DNA of 64,000 bases from Prevotella sp. Rep29 (GCF_019551475.1 NZ_CP047159.1:1922001-1986000); one strand, 5' to 3'; shown: positions 28,092-37,949, counted from the first letter of the stretch. The notes: generated from the letters alone by a model not told the origin. Numbers and translations: made by a program.

Positions 28092-29087
28092 TTACTCGTA
28101 AATCTTCACTTCGCCTACGTATGCATATCCTGTAGAACCGTTGGCACGGGTCTGTGGAGAGTAACGGAAGTACTTCGCTGTCACGGGCTCATAGAACTTG
28201 GCTACTGTCCAAACGCCGTTACCTGTAAGCTGTTGCAGCGTGACCGTTCCGTGTCCGGTCCATGTTTCGCCATCGTCGCTGGTCTCCACCTTGAGAGCTC
28301 CTACACCGTAGCGGTAATAAGAGGCATATTGCGGCGTGATACATGCGAAGGCGCTCACCTTACGCGGAGAGCTGAACTCGAAGGTCATCGTGCCGCCGGG
28401 AGTGCTCACCATACCATAGTTCCATGCGCTAACATCCCCGTCAGTGATTTCATTACCATAATTTGTATTTGTAGTGCTGAATGTCCAGTCGCTCTTCGGT
28501 ATCTCTGTCATGCCTTCGATGACGGCTCCTGTGTTGAGCTCGGCATAGACATTGAGCGTCTCTTTGTAGAGTTTCCAGATGTAGGTGTTATACTCTTGAG
28601 CCACTCCGGCACCGGAAGCATTCAGTACGACTGCCGCCACGGCATACTTCTCCAATGCCTCGACAGCTGCCGACTCATCGTTGATGGCAATGACAATCTC
28701 CTCGCTTGAGATGATTTGACCGGCAGGAATCGTCACTTCATCCGTCAGCAACTTTAATACGTCTGTGCTCAGCAATTCGGCAGTAGCATCATACTCCTCT
28801 GCCGCGGTATTGTCGAGTGCAACGCTGACTTTCACATCACTGCTTGCGGGGCGTGACATGCGTACATGGAAACGGAGCGTATCCTCCGGGATAACCAGTC
28901 CGGCGGGTGTGTTTACCAGTGTTGATGCCATCTCATTACCCTCTATTGTGCCATTATATACATAGACTTTCGGAGTCACATCCTCTTCTTCTACGGGATA
29001 GAGCGGTGTGCCTACGTCAGGGTCTGACTGGCAGGCTGCCAGGAAAGGCAGCATTGCCAACAAGGTTTTATTGATTATCTTTTTCAT
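28092..29087 (-). CDS. Surface lipoprotein with DUF1735 and F5/8-type C (discoidin) domains
   Basis: A 331-residue lipoprotein: signal with lipobox ending at the Cys in FLAACQ, a DUF1735 domain (about 35-170), then an F5/8 type C/discoidin-like sandwich (about 190-331; YASYYRYGVGALKVETSDDGE, VTAKYFRYSPQ). It most likely binds glycans at the cell surface for the SusC/D system. It is the last gene of the operon. Related proteins stand next to GH18 endo-glycosidases in Bacteroides N-glycan loci. Confidence 0.85.
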   Translation of the reverse strand: MKKIINKTLLAMLPFLAACQSDPDVGTPLYPVEEEDVTPKVYVYNGTIEGNEMASTLVNTPAGLVIPEDTLRFHVRMSRPASSDVKVSVALDNTAAEEYDATAELLSTDVLKLLTDEVTIPAGQIISSEEIVIAINDESAAVEALEKYAVAAVVLNASGAGVAQEYNTYIWKLYKETLNVYAELNTGAVIEGMTEIPKSDWTFSTTNTNYGNEITDGDVSAWNYGMVSTPGGTMTFEFSSPRKVSAFACITPQYASYYRYGVGALKVETSDDGETWTGHGTVTLQQLTGNGVWTVAKFYEPVTAKYFRYSPQTRANGSTGYAYVGEVKIYE

Positions 29088-29120
29088 GTTTTTTCTTTTT
29101 AAGTTTTATCATTTTCATGT

Positions 29121-30287
29121 TTACTTGCCGTCGATACGCACATCGGGTTCCCAAGTCACGTTTAATCCTGAATTGTTCAGATAAGCGTCACGACCGTGAG
29201 GAGAAGAATCCTTGAACACGTTTCCTTCGCCCTCGTCCATCTTCCAGTAGCCTTCGAGGCCGGCAGAGTTGGGATCGACGTTGTACATATTGTTGGCAAT
29301 CTCCATCTGACTGCGGGCTTTGCTCCAGAAGCGCAGCTGACACATCTTAGCTTTCTGTGCAACGAAATAACTGCCGCTGCTTATAATGCTGAAGTCAGGA
29401 CCGAGCGTCATCGGGTTATTCGGCAAATCCAAAGAGTTGTCAAGTACACCATTGAAATAGAAATAGAGGTTGCTTCCCGTGCAGACAACGGCGATGTGAT
29501 ACCATGTATTGGCATTGAAAAGCATGTTACTGTTCATCTGCGTACCCATCGTCTTCACTTGGAAGCGGTTTCCTTCAATCGGTGCATCACCGAAACGGAG
29601 GTAGATCTCACCATTACCGCCTGCATAGAAAAGAGCTTGGTTATTGTACTGTCCGATACGTGTTCCCAAGATGTCCATGTTCACACACATCTCCACGGTG
29701 TATTCCGTCAGTGTCAGCTGTGGAACGGGGAGGACAGACATGAGGTTACGGTTGAACAGCGGCACTGCCTGCTTGGGCACTTGGTCGAGCACGATGACGT
29801 ATTTGCTTCCAGAAGCGAGCACGTCCTTCTTTCCGTCCTTGCTTACGAGACGGATACCGATGGCATATTTCTGACCTGTAGCCTTCAGCTCCTCACTCAT
29901 CGGGCTTACGTCAACATTGATTGGAGAAGAGAGCGAGTTGTCTTTCTCTACCGTGATGACATCCGAAGAGAATGAGAAGAAGTCTTCCGGCAACATGCGA
30001 TAGCTGGTCACGTTCAGGTTGTTATATTCAGTCAGTACAGACTCGTCGGCAACCACCTCGAATGAGCAATCCTCAGAAGTAGGTGACGACAGGCGCACGT
30101 TGAGACTGACAGACACAGGCTCATCGTCCACGGTGAGCTTCTGCGAAGCATTGCCGTTGGTGTTAGTCTGCGCAATGTAAGCCTGATTTTCCTTGACGGA
30201 GTATTCGTGGTCGTTGCCACAAGCCGTAAGCATGGTCAATGCTACGACCATTCCGCCCAATATGAATTTGATTTGATTGCGTTTCAT
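29121..30287 (-). CDS. Surface lipoprotein with DUF1735 and LamG-like domains
   Basis: A 388-residue lipoprotein: lipobox LTACG, DUF1735 domain (about 30-165), then a concanavalin/LamG-like domain (about 190-385; NTWYHIAVVCTGSNLYFYFNG, GLEGYWKMDEGEG). It is expected to bind the target glycan or glycoprotein outside the cell. It lies 24 bases after the GH18 gene and 33 bases before the next lipoprotein gene. Confidence 0.87.
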   Translation of the reverse strand: MKRNQIKFILGGMVVALTMLTACGNDHEYSVKENQAYIAQTNTNGNASQKLTVDDEPVSVSLNVRLSSPTSEDCSFEVVADESVLTEYNNLNVTSYRMLPEDFFSFSSDVITVEKDNSLSSPINVDVSPMSEELKATGQKYAIGIRLVSKDGKKDVLASGSKYVIVLDQVPKQAVPLFNRNLMSVLPVPQLTLTEYTVEMCVNMDILGTRIGQYNNQALFYAGGNGEIYLRFGDAPIEGNRFQVKTMGTQMNSNMLFNANTWYHIAVVCTGSNLYFYFNGVLDNSLDLPNNPMTLGPDFSIISSGSYFVAQKAKMCQLRFWSKARSQMEIANNMYNVDPNSAGLEGYWKMDEGEGNVFKDSSPHGRDAYLNNSGLNVTWEPDVRIDGK

Positions 30288-30311
30288 ATTCTTATCGTTT
30301 TTAGTTTCGAT

Positions 30312-31448
30312 TTATTTAATCACAGGATTCATGATATGAATGCCCTTGCGCAGATACGGATAGGTCTCGTCAAAGCCAGAAACCTTATATTCGAGCTGCA
30401 TACGATAGGTTCCGATACCGCCCTTCTGCACGGTACGTCCGTTGATGATAGGCTGCCAGCGTGCCATTCCTTCGAGGCTCCGCATCACGTTGCCATTGCG
30501 GTCTGAGAATGTCACACCGCCAGTAGCCGCATAGCTTTCGAAGTTCTCGGTCACGATATACTTCCGGGCAATCTCCTCTGCCGTGAGATAACGGCTGGGA
30601 TAGAACGGGCTGCTGGGCGAGAGATATTTGCTGGTTCCCTCTGCCGGCTGCGTCAGGTTCGAGATGGCTGCAGCGATACGGTTGTCAAGGTTCGAAGCAC
30701 TTGTGCAAGCGTATGCCTGAACGATGAAGTAGTCGAAGCACTCGCCGAGGTCGCCGGCAATCGTCTGCGGCTCACCGTCCATTACCAGCAGCTTGTCTGT
30801 TCCTGAGAGCGGGCCTAAGCGCTTAGCCAGCGTGCGAACGAAGATGCGCTCGTACTTCTTCTGAGAGAAAGCACTCTTAGAAATGTTTCCGCTGTGTCCG
30901 AAGTTCGGCTCGTAGTCGTAGTCGAAACCGTCATAGTCGTACTTGTCAATCGTGTCGCAGATAGCATTGGCATAGTTAGCCACGCGCACGGAGTCCAAAT
31001 CGACGCCCTCGCCATACGTCTGCCCAAAGAGCCAGAAGTCAGCAGGAGTCTCACCCTCTGGAGTCAACTGTGTTCCATAGTTGTCCACGATGAAACAAAC
31101 CAGTGCACGGGTGCCTTTCACTTCTTTCACATATTTCTTGTCAGCAATGCGTGCTTCATCAAGATTCTTCCAGTTACCCCAGATGGAGACAAAGTCCACA
31201 CTGTCGGGGAGTCCGCGAAGGGAGTGCTCAAGTGAAGCACCGCTTCCTACCCATTCACCGAACCATCCGAATGCAACGGGATGGTCAGTCTTTTTATAAG
31301 CGCGCAGGTTCTCATAGTATTCTTCCGTCTTCTGCGCATCGGTCAGATTCTCGGGATCTTTAATCTCCGTTTCTGTCCAGTCGCTGCATGATGAGAACGC
31401 GATTGTCACGCCTAAGAACATCAGGAATGATTTCAATATTGTTTTCAT
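30312..31448 (-). CDS. GH18 endo-beta-N-acetylglucosaminidase-like lipoprotein
   Basis: A 378-residue lipoprotein (lipobox ending at C21, AFSSC). The GH18 catalytic signature is complete: DGFDYDYE at 173-180, with E180 the acid/base. A later VQAYA matches the conserved barrel strand. GH18 enzymes of this size in SusC/D loci cut the chitobiose core of N-glycans and leave one GlcNAc on the protein. A chitinase-type activity is the alternative, but the two DUF1735 lipoproteins next door favour an N-glycan target. Confidence 0.9.
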   Translation of the reverse strand: MKTILKSFLMFLGVTIAFSSCSDWTETEIKDPENLTDAQKTEEYYENLRAYKKTDHPVAFGWFGEWVGSGASLEHSLRGLPDSVDFVSIWGNWKNLDEARIADKKYVKEVKGTRALVCFIVDNYGTQLTPEGETPADFWLFGQTYGEGVDLDSVRVANYANAICDTIDKYDYDGFDYDYEPNFGHSGNISKSAFSQKKYERIFVRTLAKRLGPLSGTDKLLVMDGEPQTIAGDLGECFDYFIVQAYACTSASNLDNRIAAAISNLTQPAEGTSKYLSPSSPFYPSRYLTAEEIARKYIVTENFESYAATGGVTFSDRNGNVMRSLEGMARWQPIINGRTVQKGGIGTYRMQLEYKVSGFDETYPYLRKGIHIMNPVIK

Positions 31449-31483
31449 TTCTTATTGATTCTTTATGTTTAACTGCTAATTGA

Positions 31484-33028
31484 TTATCTCTGCCACCACA
31501 GTTTGGTTGTGTAATTGTCTGCACCACCGAGCAACTGAACAGCTTTCTCATAGTTGTCCTTGTTGTTGATCGGCTCTTCCGTACAGAACGGCACGCGGTT
31601 GGCTACCTTGATAGTCGTGTTTCGTGCTACGTCGAACACCTTCGGATAACCCGTGCGGCGGAGCTCTGCCCAACCTTCATCACCGTTGGGGAAGCCTGCA
31701 ATCCACTTCTGGGTAATCAGACGCTCGAGTTTCACCTCGTTAGAAGCACTTTCATCCCACTTGATGGTGATGGTGCTTGCTGCCGGCATGGGTTTTCCGA
31801 AACCGCCCTCAGCATCTACGTATGCTGCGGGAGTAGAGGTCGCGTCTTGCAGATAAGCATCTACGCCACCGGCACCCCACTGTTCGAACGACAGACGGAT
31901 AGCCTGGTTGTAGAGTTCTTCAACGCTTCCGCCCATGCCACTCCATCCTGCGAGTGCGCCTTCAGCGCGGCAGAATGTAATCTCGGCAGCAGTCATCCAC
32001 ACACCGCGTGAGTTTTGCTCGATATTGGCAGCTGAATAAACTGACATAGCGGTTGCCTTGTTACCAATAGCAGCACCAGCCAGACATCCGATGACCGCGC
32101 GGTCGCCCGCCGTCTCTGTTGCCTTGAAGTATTTCGTAATACGCGGGTCCTTATAACCGTTCATGTAGCTCTCGATATCGGCACAAGCACGGCTGTCGCC
32201 CCACTCTACTGATGTCTTGTACTGACCGTTCGGCACGTATGTAATCTCCAAGTTGTCATCGTTAGAGGTAATCACGCCACCAGCCACTGCAGCCTCACCC
32301 ACCTGACGAGCATAAGCCGGGTCGGCAAAGCGCATGCGGATAGCCATGCGAAGCTTCAACGAGTTAGCGAACTTCAACCACTTGGCAAACTTGCCGCCAT
32401 ACACATGGTCGTAGTCAGCGCTGACCGTCAGGTTCGGGTCGGCTGCCACCATCGGAGCGAGAATGTTCGTAGCTGAATCGAGGTCGAGAATGAGTTCCTT
32501 ATATACTTTCTCCTGTGAAGAGTAAGCGTTCGGATCGCTCTCTGCACCGATAGGATAAGGTCCGTAGATATCGGTCAGACGAAGGAATGCCTGTGCACGG
32601 AGAATCAGTGCCCATGCGTAGTTGATGCCTTCACCATCAGTATAATCATACACTTCCTTAAAAGCAGAAACCACCTTCGGCGTACAGTCCTTGAAAGGAT
32701 AGTTTGCCCATCCCGTAGGCGCGTTCATCATCACAAAGTTGTTGTTGGAGAAACCATTGTTGGCATACGTCATGTAACGTCCCAGATAGTTTCCAATCAG
32801 GTCCACGTTCATCTGATAGGTGTTCTCCTGCTCGGGGAATGCCTCGTTCTGCAACTGAATCATAAACGAACCTGTAGCATAGTTGTCCTTTTTAAGGTCT
32901 TCCCGACTCAGGTTTCCGTCTGGACGGTTGGCATCCTCGAAGCCTGCCGTACAAGATGCGAGAATTGTCAGCGCTGAAAAAGCGATGAGCGAAAGACCTC
33001 CCTTTATTTTATTCGTTTTCATATTCAT
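31484..33028 (-). CDS. SusD/RagB-like nutrient-binding outer-membrane lipoprotein
   Basis: A 514-residue lipoprotein (lipobox LASCTAGF, Cys about 26) of the SusD-like group, with the helical TPR-type scaffold seen in WALILRAQAFLRLTDIYGPYPIG and a C-terminal QKWIAGFPNGDEGWAELRRTGYP block. It forms the lid of the SusC channel and binds glycan for import. A second ATG at 33022 could be the true start. It starts 30 bases after SusC. Confidence 0.93.
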   Translation of the reverse strand: MNMKTNKIKGGLSLIAFSALTILASCTAGFEDANRPDGNLSREDLKKDNYATGSFMIQLQNEAFPEQENTYQMNVDLIGNYLGRYMTYANNGFSNNNFVMMNAPTGWANYPFKDCTPKVVSAFKEVYDYTDGEGINYAWALILRAQAFLRLTDIYGPYPIGAESDPNAYSSQEKVYKELILDLDSATNILAPMVAADPNLTVSADYDHVYGGKFAKWLKFANSLKLRMAIRMRFADPAYARQVGEAAVAGGVITSNDDNLEITYVPNGQYKTSVEWGDSRACADIESYMNGYKDPRITKYFKATETAGDRAVIGCLAGAAIGNKATAMSVYSAANIEQNSRGVWMTAAEITFCRAEGALAGWSGMGGSVEELYNQAIRLSFEQWGAGGVDAYLQDATSTPAAYVDAEGGFGKPMPAASTITIKWDESASNEVKLERLITQKWIAGFPNGDEGWAELRRTGYPKVFDVARNTTIKVANRVPFCTEEPINNKDNYEKAVQLLGGADNYTTKLWWQR

Positions 33029-33058
33029 ATTCCTTATATATATAAATAATGTGTAACA

Positions 33059-36000
33059 TTAGAAGTTCAGACGCACGTTGAAGCCAAGTGAACGCTGGCT
33101 GGGCTGCATGAAGAAGTCAAAGCCCTGATAGTAAGTGCCAGTAGAAGCCACTGATTCAGGATCGAACGGAGCCTTGTTGTAAATCATCCAGAGATTGTGT
33201 GCGGTCAGACCGACAGACATGGTTGCGAAACCAAGTACCTGCTTCGGCAGAGTATAACCGATATGGAGTTCCTGCAGGCGGACGTTGGTTGCGCTGTAGA
33301 TATAATCAGACCAAATCGGGTTGTTACCACCGACTACACTATAATATTTCTCTGCCTCAATCATACCGGTATTGATGGGTATGCCACCCTTGTCGCGCCA
33401 GTCGGCAGAAACCTTTGAAACGCCCCACTCGTCGAGGTAAGCCTGTGTCTGTGACAACACGATGCCTCCGAGACGTGCTGTAAGCAGGAAGCCCAAGTTG
33501 ATGCCCTTCCATGTGAAGTCGTTGGAGAATCCGAGATTTCCCTTCGGAAGAACAGAACCACGATACAGCGGGTTGGTGAGCGTCACACGCTGCACGTTAC
33601 CATTATTGTCGAGTGCGATATTGCCTTCGTTGTCGCGTTTGAAATCGGTGCTCACATAGACATCACCCATCGTGCCGCCTTTCTTCAGCATAATTGAAGC
33701 GCCATTGAAACCGCCCTTTGAGATGACCTCATCAGGATTGTCCTCATAGAGTTCGATAATCTTATTCTGGTTAGCACTCCAAGTGAAGTTGGTGCTCCAT
33801 GCGAAGTCGCCCCAGCGATGCTGGTAACCGATAGCAAGCTCGATACCGCGGTTGCGGATGTTACCTGTCTGTACATACTCTGCATTGTATCCTTCACCTG
33901 CCGTGATGGGACGGAGGAAGGTCTGTTTGCGTGTGTTGCTCTGATAGAGCGTCAGGTCGAATGTCAAATCGTTGTTGAAGAAACGTGCAGTGAGACCCAC
34001 TTCCCAAGAGTTGGTGCGCTCAGGATAGAACGTCTTCGGGAACTTATAGGTCACTGTGCTGTACGATTGCGATGCCGGGTTATAGGTGTAACGCCACGGT
34101 GTCGTGATGTTCGGCGAGATGGCAGAACCGACAGAAGCGTACGAACCGCGAACCTTCAAGTAGTTGATGAATTTCGGCAGCTCTGTCATCTGTGAGATGA
34201 TGGCAGACAAACCTACTGACGGATAGAAGAACGACTCGTTGTCGGTTCCGTCGAGTGCTGAATCCCAGTCGTTACGTCCTGTCACTGTCAAGTAGAGCAT
34301 GCTCTTCCAACCGAGTTCGACGTTGGCAAACAGCGAGTTGATGTAGTGACGTGTCAGGTTGTAGATAGGACGGTTGTCGTTGGTCGGTGTTCCATAGTCG
34401 ATAGCATTCGGAGAGAACACGTTTGCCGGAGCTTTCAGTCCGCCTTGGAAACCACCGACGTCATACTTCGTGCGCTGCATGGAAACACCAATGTTTGACG
34501 AGAGCGAGAAGTCGCCGAAGGTCTTGTTGATGTTTGCCATCAAGTCGCCGTAGAACGTACGGTCGTCAATCTTGTCGTATCCGTAGAATCCATACTGTGA
34601 GTGTGCAAACAGGTCGATGGTAGAAGCATAACGCATATCTTCCTGCTTGGTGTGTGCATCGTCGTAGCGAACACGTCCGGCGAGTTCGAGCCAGTCGAGT
34701 ACCTGATAACGGAGCGATGCGGTCACCATGTAACGGTCTTTCTTGTTGATGCGGTTCATGCGCTTGGCAATCCAGTACGGATTCTGCATGTTGAGCGCAT
34801 CACCAAAGTTCCAGTTTTGCACATAGATGCCGCGTGCAGGGTCCCAAACCTCAAAGGTACGCACAGCATCGAAGCTCTCGCCGCGCGGGAAGAGATAGAG
34901 TGCTGTCAACGGGTTGAAATACTGTCCCTGAGCCATGAGGTTCTTGTCTTTTTCCTTGATGTAGTTAAGACCGAAATCGAGGGTCATCTTGTCATCCAGG
35001 AACGATGTCGTGTTTCGGAATGTGAAGTTGTAACGGTCGTAACCGCTATTGGTAATGATACCCTTCGCATTGGTAGAACCGACAGAGAGATAGGTCTGGT
35101 TCTTGTCGGTACCCGTTGTCAACGAAACGTTGTTCTGGATATTCGTTCCGGTGTTGAAGAAGTTCTTCGGCTCATACTTGCCGTAAGCACTCTCAGCTCT
35201 CTCGCCCCAAGACATCACTTCGTTCGGACGGTTGATGTAAGAGTTCTGGAATTCAGGCATGATGAAAGCCTTTGAGAACTGCGTGCTGTTAGACACTGTC
35301 ACGCTGACTTTGCCTTCCTTACCTTTCTTCGTGGTAATCATGATGACACCCTGAGCAGCGGCTGAACCATAGAGGGCTGCAGCAGCGGGACCACTGAGCA
35401 CGGAAATCGACTCAATATCCTCAGGGTTGATGTCGGCAACGCCTTCAGTACCCGGCTGTACGGAATAGATACCATTGGTCACTTCACCAAAGCTGGTGTT
35501 TGTAATGGGCACACCGTCAACCACATAAAGGGCCTGGTTGCTCTGGTTGATTGACTTCGGACCGCGCATCACAACTTTCGTGGCACCACCGGTACCGGCT
35601 GAAGAGGCATTGATGTTCACACCAGCCACCTTACCGGCGAGTGAGTTCATGAAGTTGGCGTTCTTCACAGTCACGAGTTCGTCGCCACCCACTTTCTGCA
35701 CGTTGTAGCTCAGTGCTTTCTCTGCACGCTTGATGCCGAGAGCGGTCACCACAACTTCTTCAATGAATCTGCCTTCTTCCTTCATCGTCACATTCACGGT
35801 CTGACGACCATTCGTCACGACTTCCTGAGTAGCGAAACCAATGTAAGAGAAGACAAGTGTAGGATTAGCACCATTGACCGTGACGCGATAGTTACCGTCG
35901 ATGTCGGTTACCGCCAGTCCGCTTTCACCTTTCACTTGCACGCTGACACCAATCAGAGGTTCACCATTCTCGTCAACTACGTTACCCGTAATGACTTTTG

Positions 36001-36133
36001 ATGTCTGATCAACGGCAGCAGTCTTGCTCGCTGATAATCCTTCCGCACAGATACCCATGAAAGGTACACTCAGCAGAAGCAGAATCAACAACAGCCGATA
36101 AGCCATCGGCTTTTGTTCATGATAGTGTTTCAT
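33059..36133 (-). CDS. SusC/RagA-like TonB-dependent outer-membrane transporter
   Basis: A 1024-residue transporter with a signal peptide, a carboxypeptidase-D-like domain (about 46-130; ITGNVVDENGEPLIGVSVQVKG), a plug domain opening EEVVVTALG, and a C-terminal barrel ending in Phe (GFNVRLNF). It imports oligosaccharides released by the surface GH18, using TonB energy. It has no STN domain, so it is not the type that signals to an ECF sigma/anti-sigma pair. First gene of the operon, with a well-formed promoter upstream. Confidence 0.96.
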   Translation of the reverse strand: MKHYHEQKPMAYRLLLILLLLSVPFMGICAEGLSASKTAAVDQTSKVITGNVVDENGEPLIGVSVQVKGESGLAVTDIDGNYRVTVNGANPTLVFSYIGFATQEVVTNGRQTVNVTMKEEGRFIEEVVVTALGIKRAEKALSYNVQKVGGDELVTVKNANFMNSLAGKVAGVNINASSAGTGGATKVVMRGPKSINQSNQALYVVDGVPITNTSFGEVTNGIYSVQPGTEGVADINPEDIESISVLSGPAAAALYGSAAAQGVIMITTKKGKEGKVSVTVSNSTQFSKAFIMPEFQNSYINRPNEVMSWGERAESAYGKYEPKNFFNTGTNIQNNVSLTTGTDKNQTYLSVGSTNAKGIITNSGYDRYNFTFRNTTSFLDDKMTLDFGLNYIKEKDKNLMAQGQYFNPLTALYLFPRGESFDAVRTFEVWDPARGIYVQNWNFGDALNMQNPYWIAKRMNRINKKDRYMVTASLRYQVLDWLELAGRVRYDDAHTKQEDMRYASTIDLFAHSQYGFYGYDKIDDRTFYGDLMANINKTFGDFSLSSNIGVSMQRTKYDVGGFQGGLKAPANVFSPNAIDYGTPTNDNRPIYNLTRHYINSLFANVELGWKSMLYLTVTGRNDWDSALDGTDNESFFYPSVGLSAIISQMTELPKFINYLKVRGSYASVGSAISPNITTPWRYTYNPASQSYSTVTYKFPKTFYPERTNSWEVGLTARFFNNDLTFDLTLYQSNTRKQTFLRPITAGEGYNAEYVQTGNIRNRGIELAIGYQHRWGDFAWSTNFTWSANQNKIIELYEDNPDEVISKGGFNGASIMLKKGGTMGDVYVSTDFKRDNEGNIALDNNGNVQRVTLTNPLYRGSVLPKGNLGFSNDFTWKGINLGFLLTARLGGIVLSQTQAYLDEWGVSKVSADWRDKGGIPINTGMIEAEKYYSVVGGNNPIWSDYIYSATNVRLQELHIGYTLPKQVLGFATMSVGLTAHNLWMIYNKAPFDPESVASTGTYYQGFDFFMQPSQRSLGFNVRLNF

Positions 36134-36176
36134 ACAGTTTTTTTTTAATTATACAATCTTTTTTTGTTTTCGGGCA

Positions 36177-36207
36177 CAAAAATAGTAAAAAATAAATAAC
36201 GTACAAA
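36177..36207 (-). promoter_or_regulatory. Promoter of the SusC/SusD/GH18 operon
   Basis: Read on the minus strand: TTTG (36204-36207), 19 bases, then TATTTTTG (36177-36184), both matching the Bacteroidota consensus. The start point would be about 36170, giving a leader of about 37 bases. The IS30 element begins about 140 bases further upstream. Confidence 0.75.
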
Positions 36208-36349
36208 TAAATTTATTGTTTTTTTTGCTTCACAACAAAAGCATAAGTTCCAATAAGAAGTGCAAATGGTTTTCAATTGTAAGCCCTCAACCATGTAAAA
36301 CACTCGTGGAACGCTGTCGGCAAGGGGCAGACAGCCCCGGCGAGACATT

Positions 36350-37400
36350 GATTCACCAGTAGCAATACAAAAAAAAAGCAAAAAGGGAGACTGCTGTCTC
36401 CCAAAGATTAGTTAACTTTGTATTGTAATGATGTATCATCAACTAACCTCACAGCAAAGGTACACAATTTTCGTGTTACGGCAAAAGAATGTAGCGATAA
36501 AAGACATCGCTGATACGATAGGAGTGCATTACAGCACAGTCTATCGTGAGTTGAAACGCAACAAAGGCACACACCATTACCATTATGGTATAGCCCAGCA
36601 TAAGTGTGACGAGCGTAAGCACAGGATGAGGAGACACCGCAAGTTCTCCATAGATATGCGAAGGAGAATCGTCTCACTCCTGGTGTGTGAGCAGTGGTCG
36701 CCGGAACAAATCAAGGGATGGATGGAAAGGAATGGAGAAAAGTGCGTTTCAGTAGAAACCATCTATCAATATATCCGATTTGACCGCAAGTGCGGAGGAG
36801 AACTCTACAAACACTGCAGGCACCGCCTGAAGAACATCAGAAGGACTGCCGAAACTGCACATACTGCCATAAAGGACAGGGTAATGATAGAACAGAGGGA
36901 AGAAGAGGCTGACGGAACACGATTCGGGGATTTCGAAATGGACACCATCATCGGAAAGGACGGAAAAGGGGCAATCGTTACAATTGTCGAGAGAAGCCGG
37001 GACTTCTTCATGATGAGAAAACTCAGACACGGGAAAAACGCAAAGCAGCTGGCAAAAACCGTAGTAGCCATGATGACACCGTACATAGGAAGGATAAAAA
37101 GTATTACCACAGACAACGGAAGTGAGTTCGCTGAGCACAAATACATAGCAGAGAGACTCAAAACAAAGATCTTCTTCACACATCCATACTCATCATGGGA
37201 GAAAGGAAACATAGAAAACACCAACAAACTCATCAGGCAATATATACCAAAAGGAACTGACTTTAAACATATTTCAGAGGAACAAATAAAGAGAATACAA
37301 CATAAAATAAACCGTAGGCCAAGAAAAAAACTAAACTTTTCCACACCTACTGCTGAATTCTTCAAAAAAATAACATAACTTTGCACTTGCTACTGGAATC
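36350..37400 (+). mobile_element. IS30-family insertion sequence, apparently intact
   Basis: About 1.05 kb bounded by imperfect inverted repeats: GATTCACCAGTAGCAA at 36350-36365 and TTGCTACTGGAATC at 37387-37400. It holds one full transposase gene. A perfect 7-bp hairpin (GGGAGAC tgct GTCTCCC, 36385-36402) sits before the transposase and could block read-through transcription. A TAACTTTG box (36413-36420) lies only eight bases before the ATG. I could not see a clear target-site duplication, so the ends are uncertain by several bases. Confidence 0.8.
36428..37378 (+). CDS. IS30-family transposase
   Basis: A 316-residue DDE transposase. An N-terminal helix-turn-helix (YHQLTSQQRYTIFVLRQ, IADTIGVHYSTVYRELKRN) precedes the catalytic core with Asp in FEMDTIIG, Asp in TTDNGSEF and Glu in EKGNIENTNK. 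No frameshift or early stop is visible, so it may be active. A second ATG at 36431 is equally possible. Confidence 0.95.
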   Translation: MMYHQLTSQQRYTIFVLRQKNVAIKDIADTIGVHYSTVYRELKRNKGTHHYHYGIAQHKCDERKHRMRRHRKFSIDMRRRIVSLLVCEQWSPEQIKGWMERNGEKCVSVETIYQYIRFDRKCGGELYKHCRHRLKNIRRTAETAHTAIKDRVMIEQREEEADGTRFGDFEMDTIIGKDGKGAIVTIVERSRDFFMMRKLRHGKNAKQLAKTVVAMMTPYIGRIKSITTDNGSEFAEHKYIAERLKTKIFFTHPYSSWEKGNIENTNKLIRQYIPKGTDFKHISEEQIKRIQHKINRRPRKKLNFSTPTAEFFKKIT

Positions 37401-37409
37401 TACAAAGAA

Positions 37410-37451
37410 AACAGCCCGCAACTCTTATGACAAAAGGAGTTGCGGGCTGTT
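37410..37451 (-). terminator. Strong hairpin terminator
   Basis: A 15-bp perfect stem (AACAGCCCGCAACTC at 37410-37424, complement at 37437-37451), followed on the minus strand by TTTCTTTG. It lies 20 bases past the stop of the small membrane-protein gene and just outside the right IS end. Confidence 0.85.
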
Positions 37452-37470
37452 ACAACTGATTGAGAATCAC

Positions 37471-37863
37471 TCAATTTTCTTTACTTTTGTATTGCAGGAC
37501 ATCGTCAATATATTTCTCTATCTGCGCATCCTCAAAACGCTGCCATCGGCGTTTTTCCCTGTTCCTCAGATAAAGATAATACAAAGCCGACAACACGCCT
37601 CCTATCAGCAGCCCGTAAAGAAGTTCCATGACGTCTCTAAAGAAAAACGACATGACCGCAACCGGCACTATCAGCAGGACGCCGAAAATCGTAAACTTCC
37701 GTTTCTCATCTTCCATCGTGCCTTGCGGTGTCTGCGCATAGAAGTAGTCGTCCAACAATTCATCGCTGCCGCCATAATCCTCAAACTTGGGAAAATCCGG
37801 TTCATCGCGGTACTTGGCTATTGCCCGCCTCACCGCCAGTTCTCTTTGTTCCAAATCACTCAT
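37471..37863 (-). CDS. Small two-helix membrane protein, function unknown
   Basis: A 130-residue protein with an acidic soluble N-terminus (about 1-55), two membrane helices (about 57-75 and 82-97) and a charged C-terminal tail (RNREKRRWQRFEDAQIEKYIDD). I do not recognise the family. It is divergent from the DUF1232 gene with 134 bases between them, and has its own terminator. Confidence 0.7.
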   Translation of the reverse strand: MSDLEQRELAVRRAIAKYRDEPDFPKFEDYGGSDELLDDYFYAQTPQGTMEDEKRKFTIFGVLLIVPVAVMSFFFRDVMELLYGLLIGGVLSALYYLYLRNREKRRWQRFEDAQIEKYIDDVLQYKSKEN

Positions 37864-37918
37864 AGTTCAATTATTTTCTGCGAAAATACACTAAAAAAAG
37901 TGAACCGCCAAATTTATT

Positions 37919-37949
37919 TTTGCTATTTTGGAAATAATTTGTACATTTG
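37919..37949 (+). promoter_or_regulatory. Promoter of the DUF1232 gene
   Basis: TTTG (37919-37922), 19 bases, then TACATTTG (37942-37949). It matches the Bacteroidota consensus and leaves a leader of about 40 bases. Confidence 0.7.

Noticed and set aside
36145..36381. A 78-codon minus-strand frame upstream of SusC
   Set aside because: It spans the SusC promoter and the left IS end; no features.
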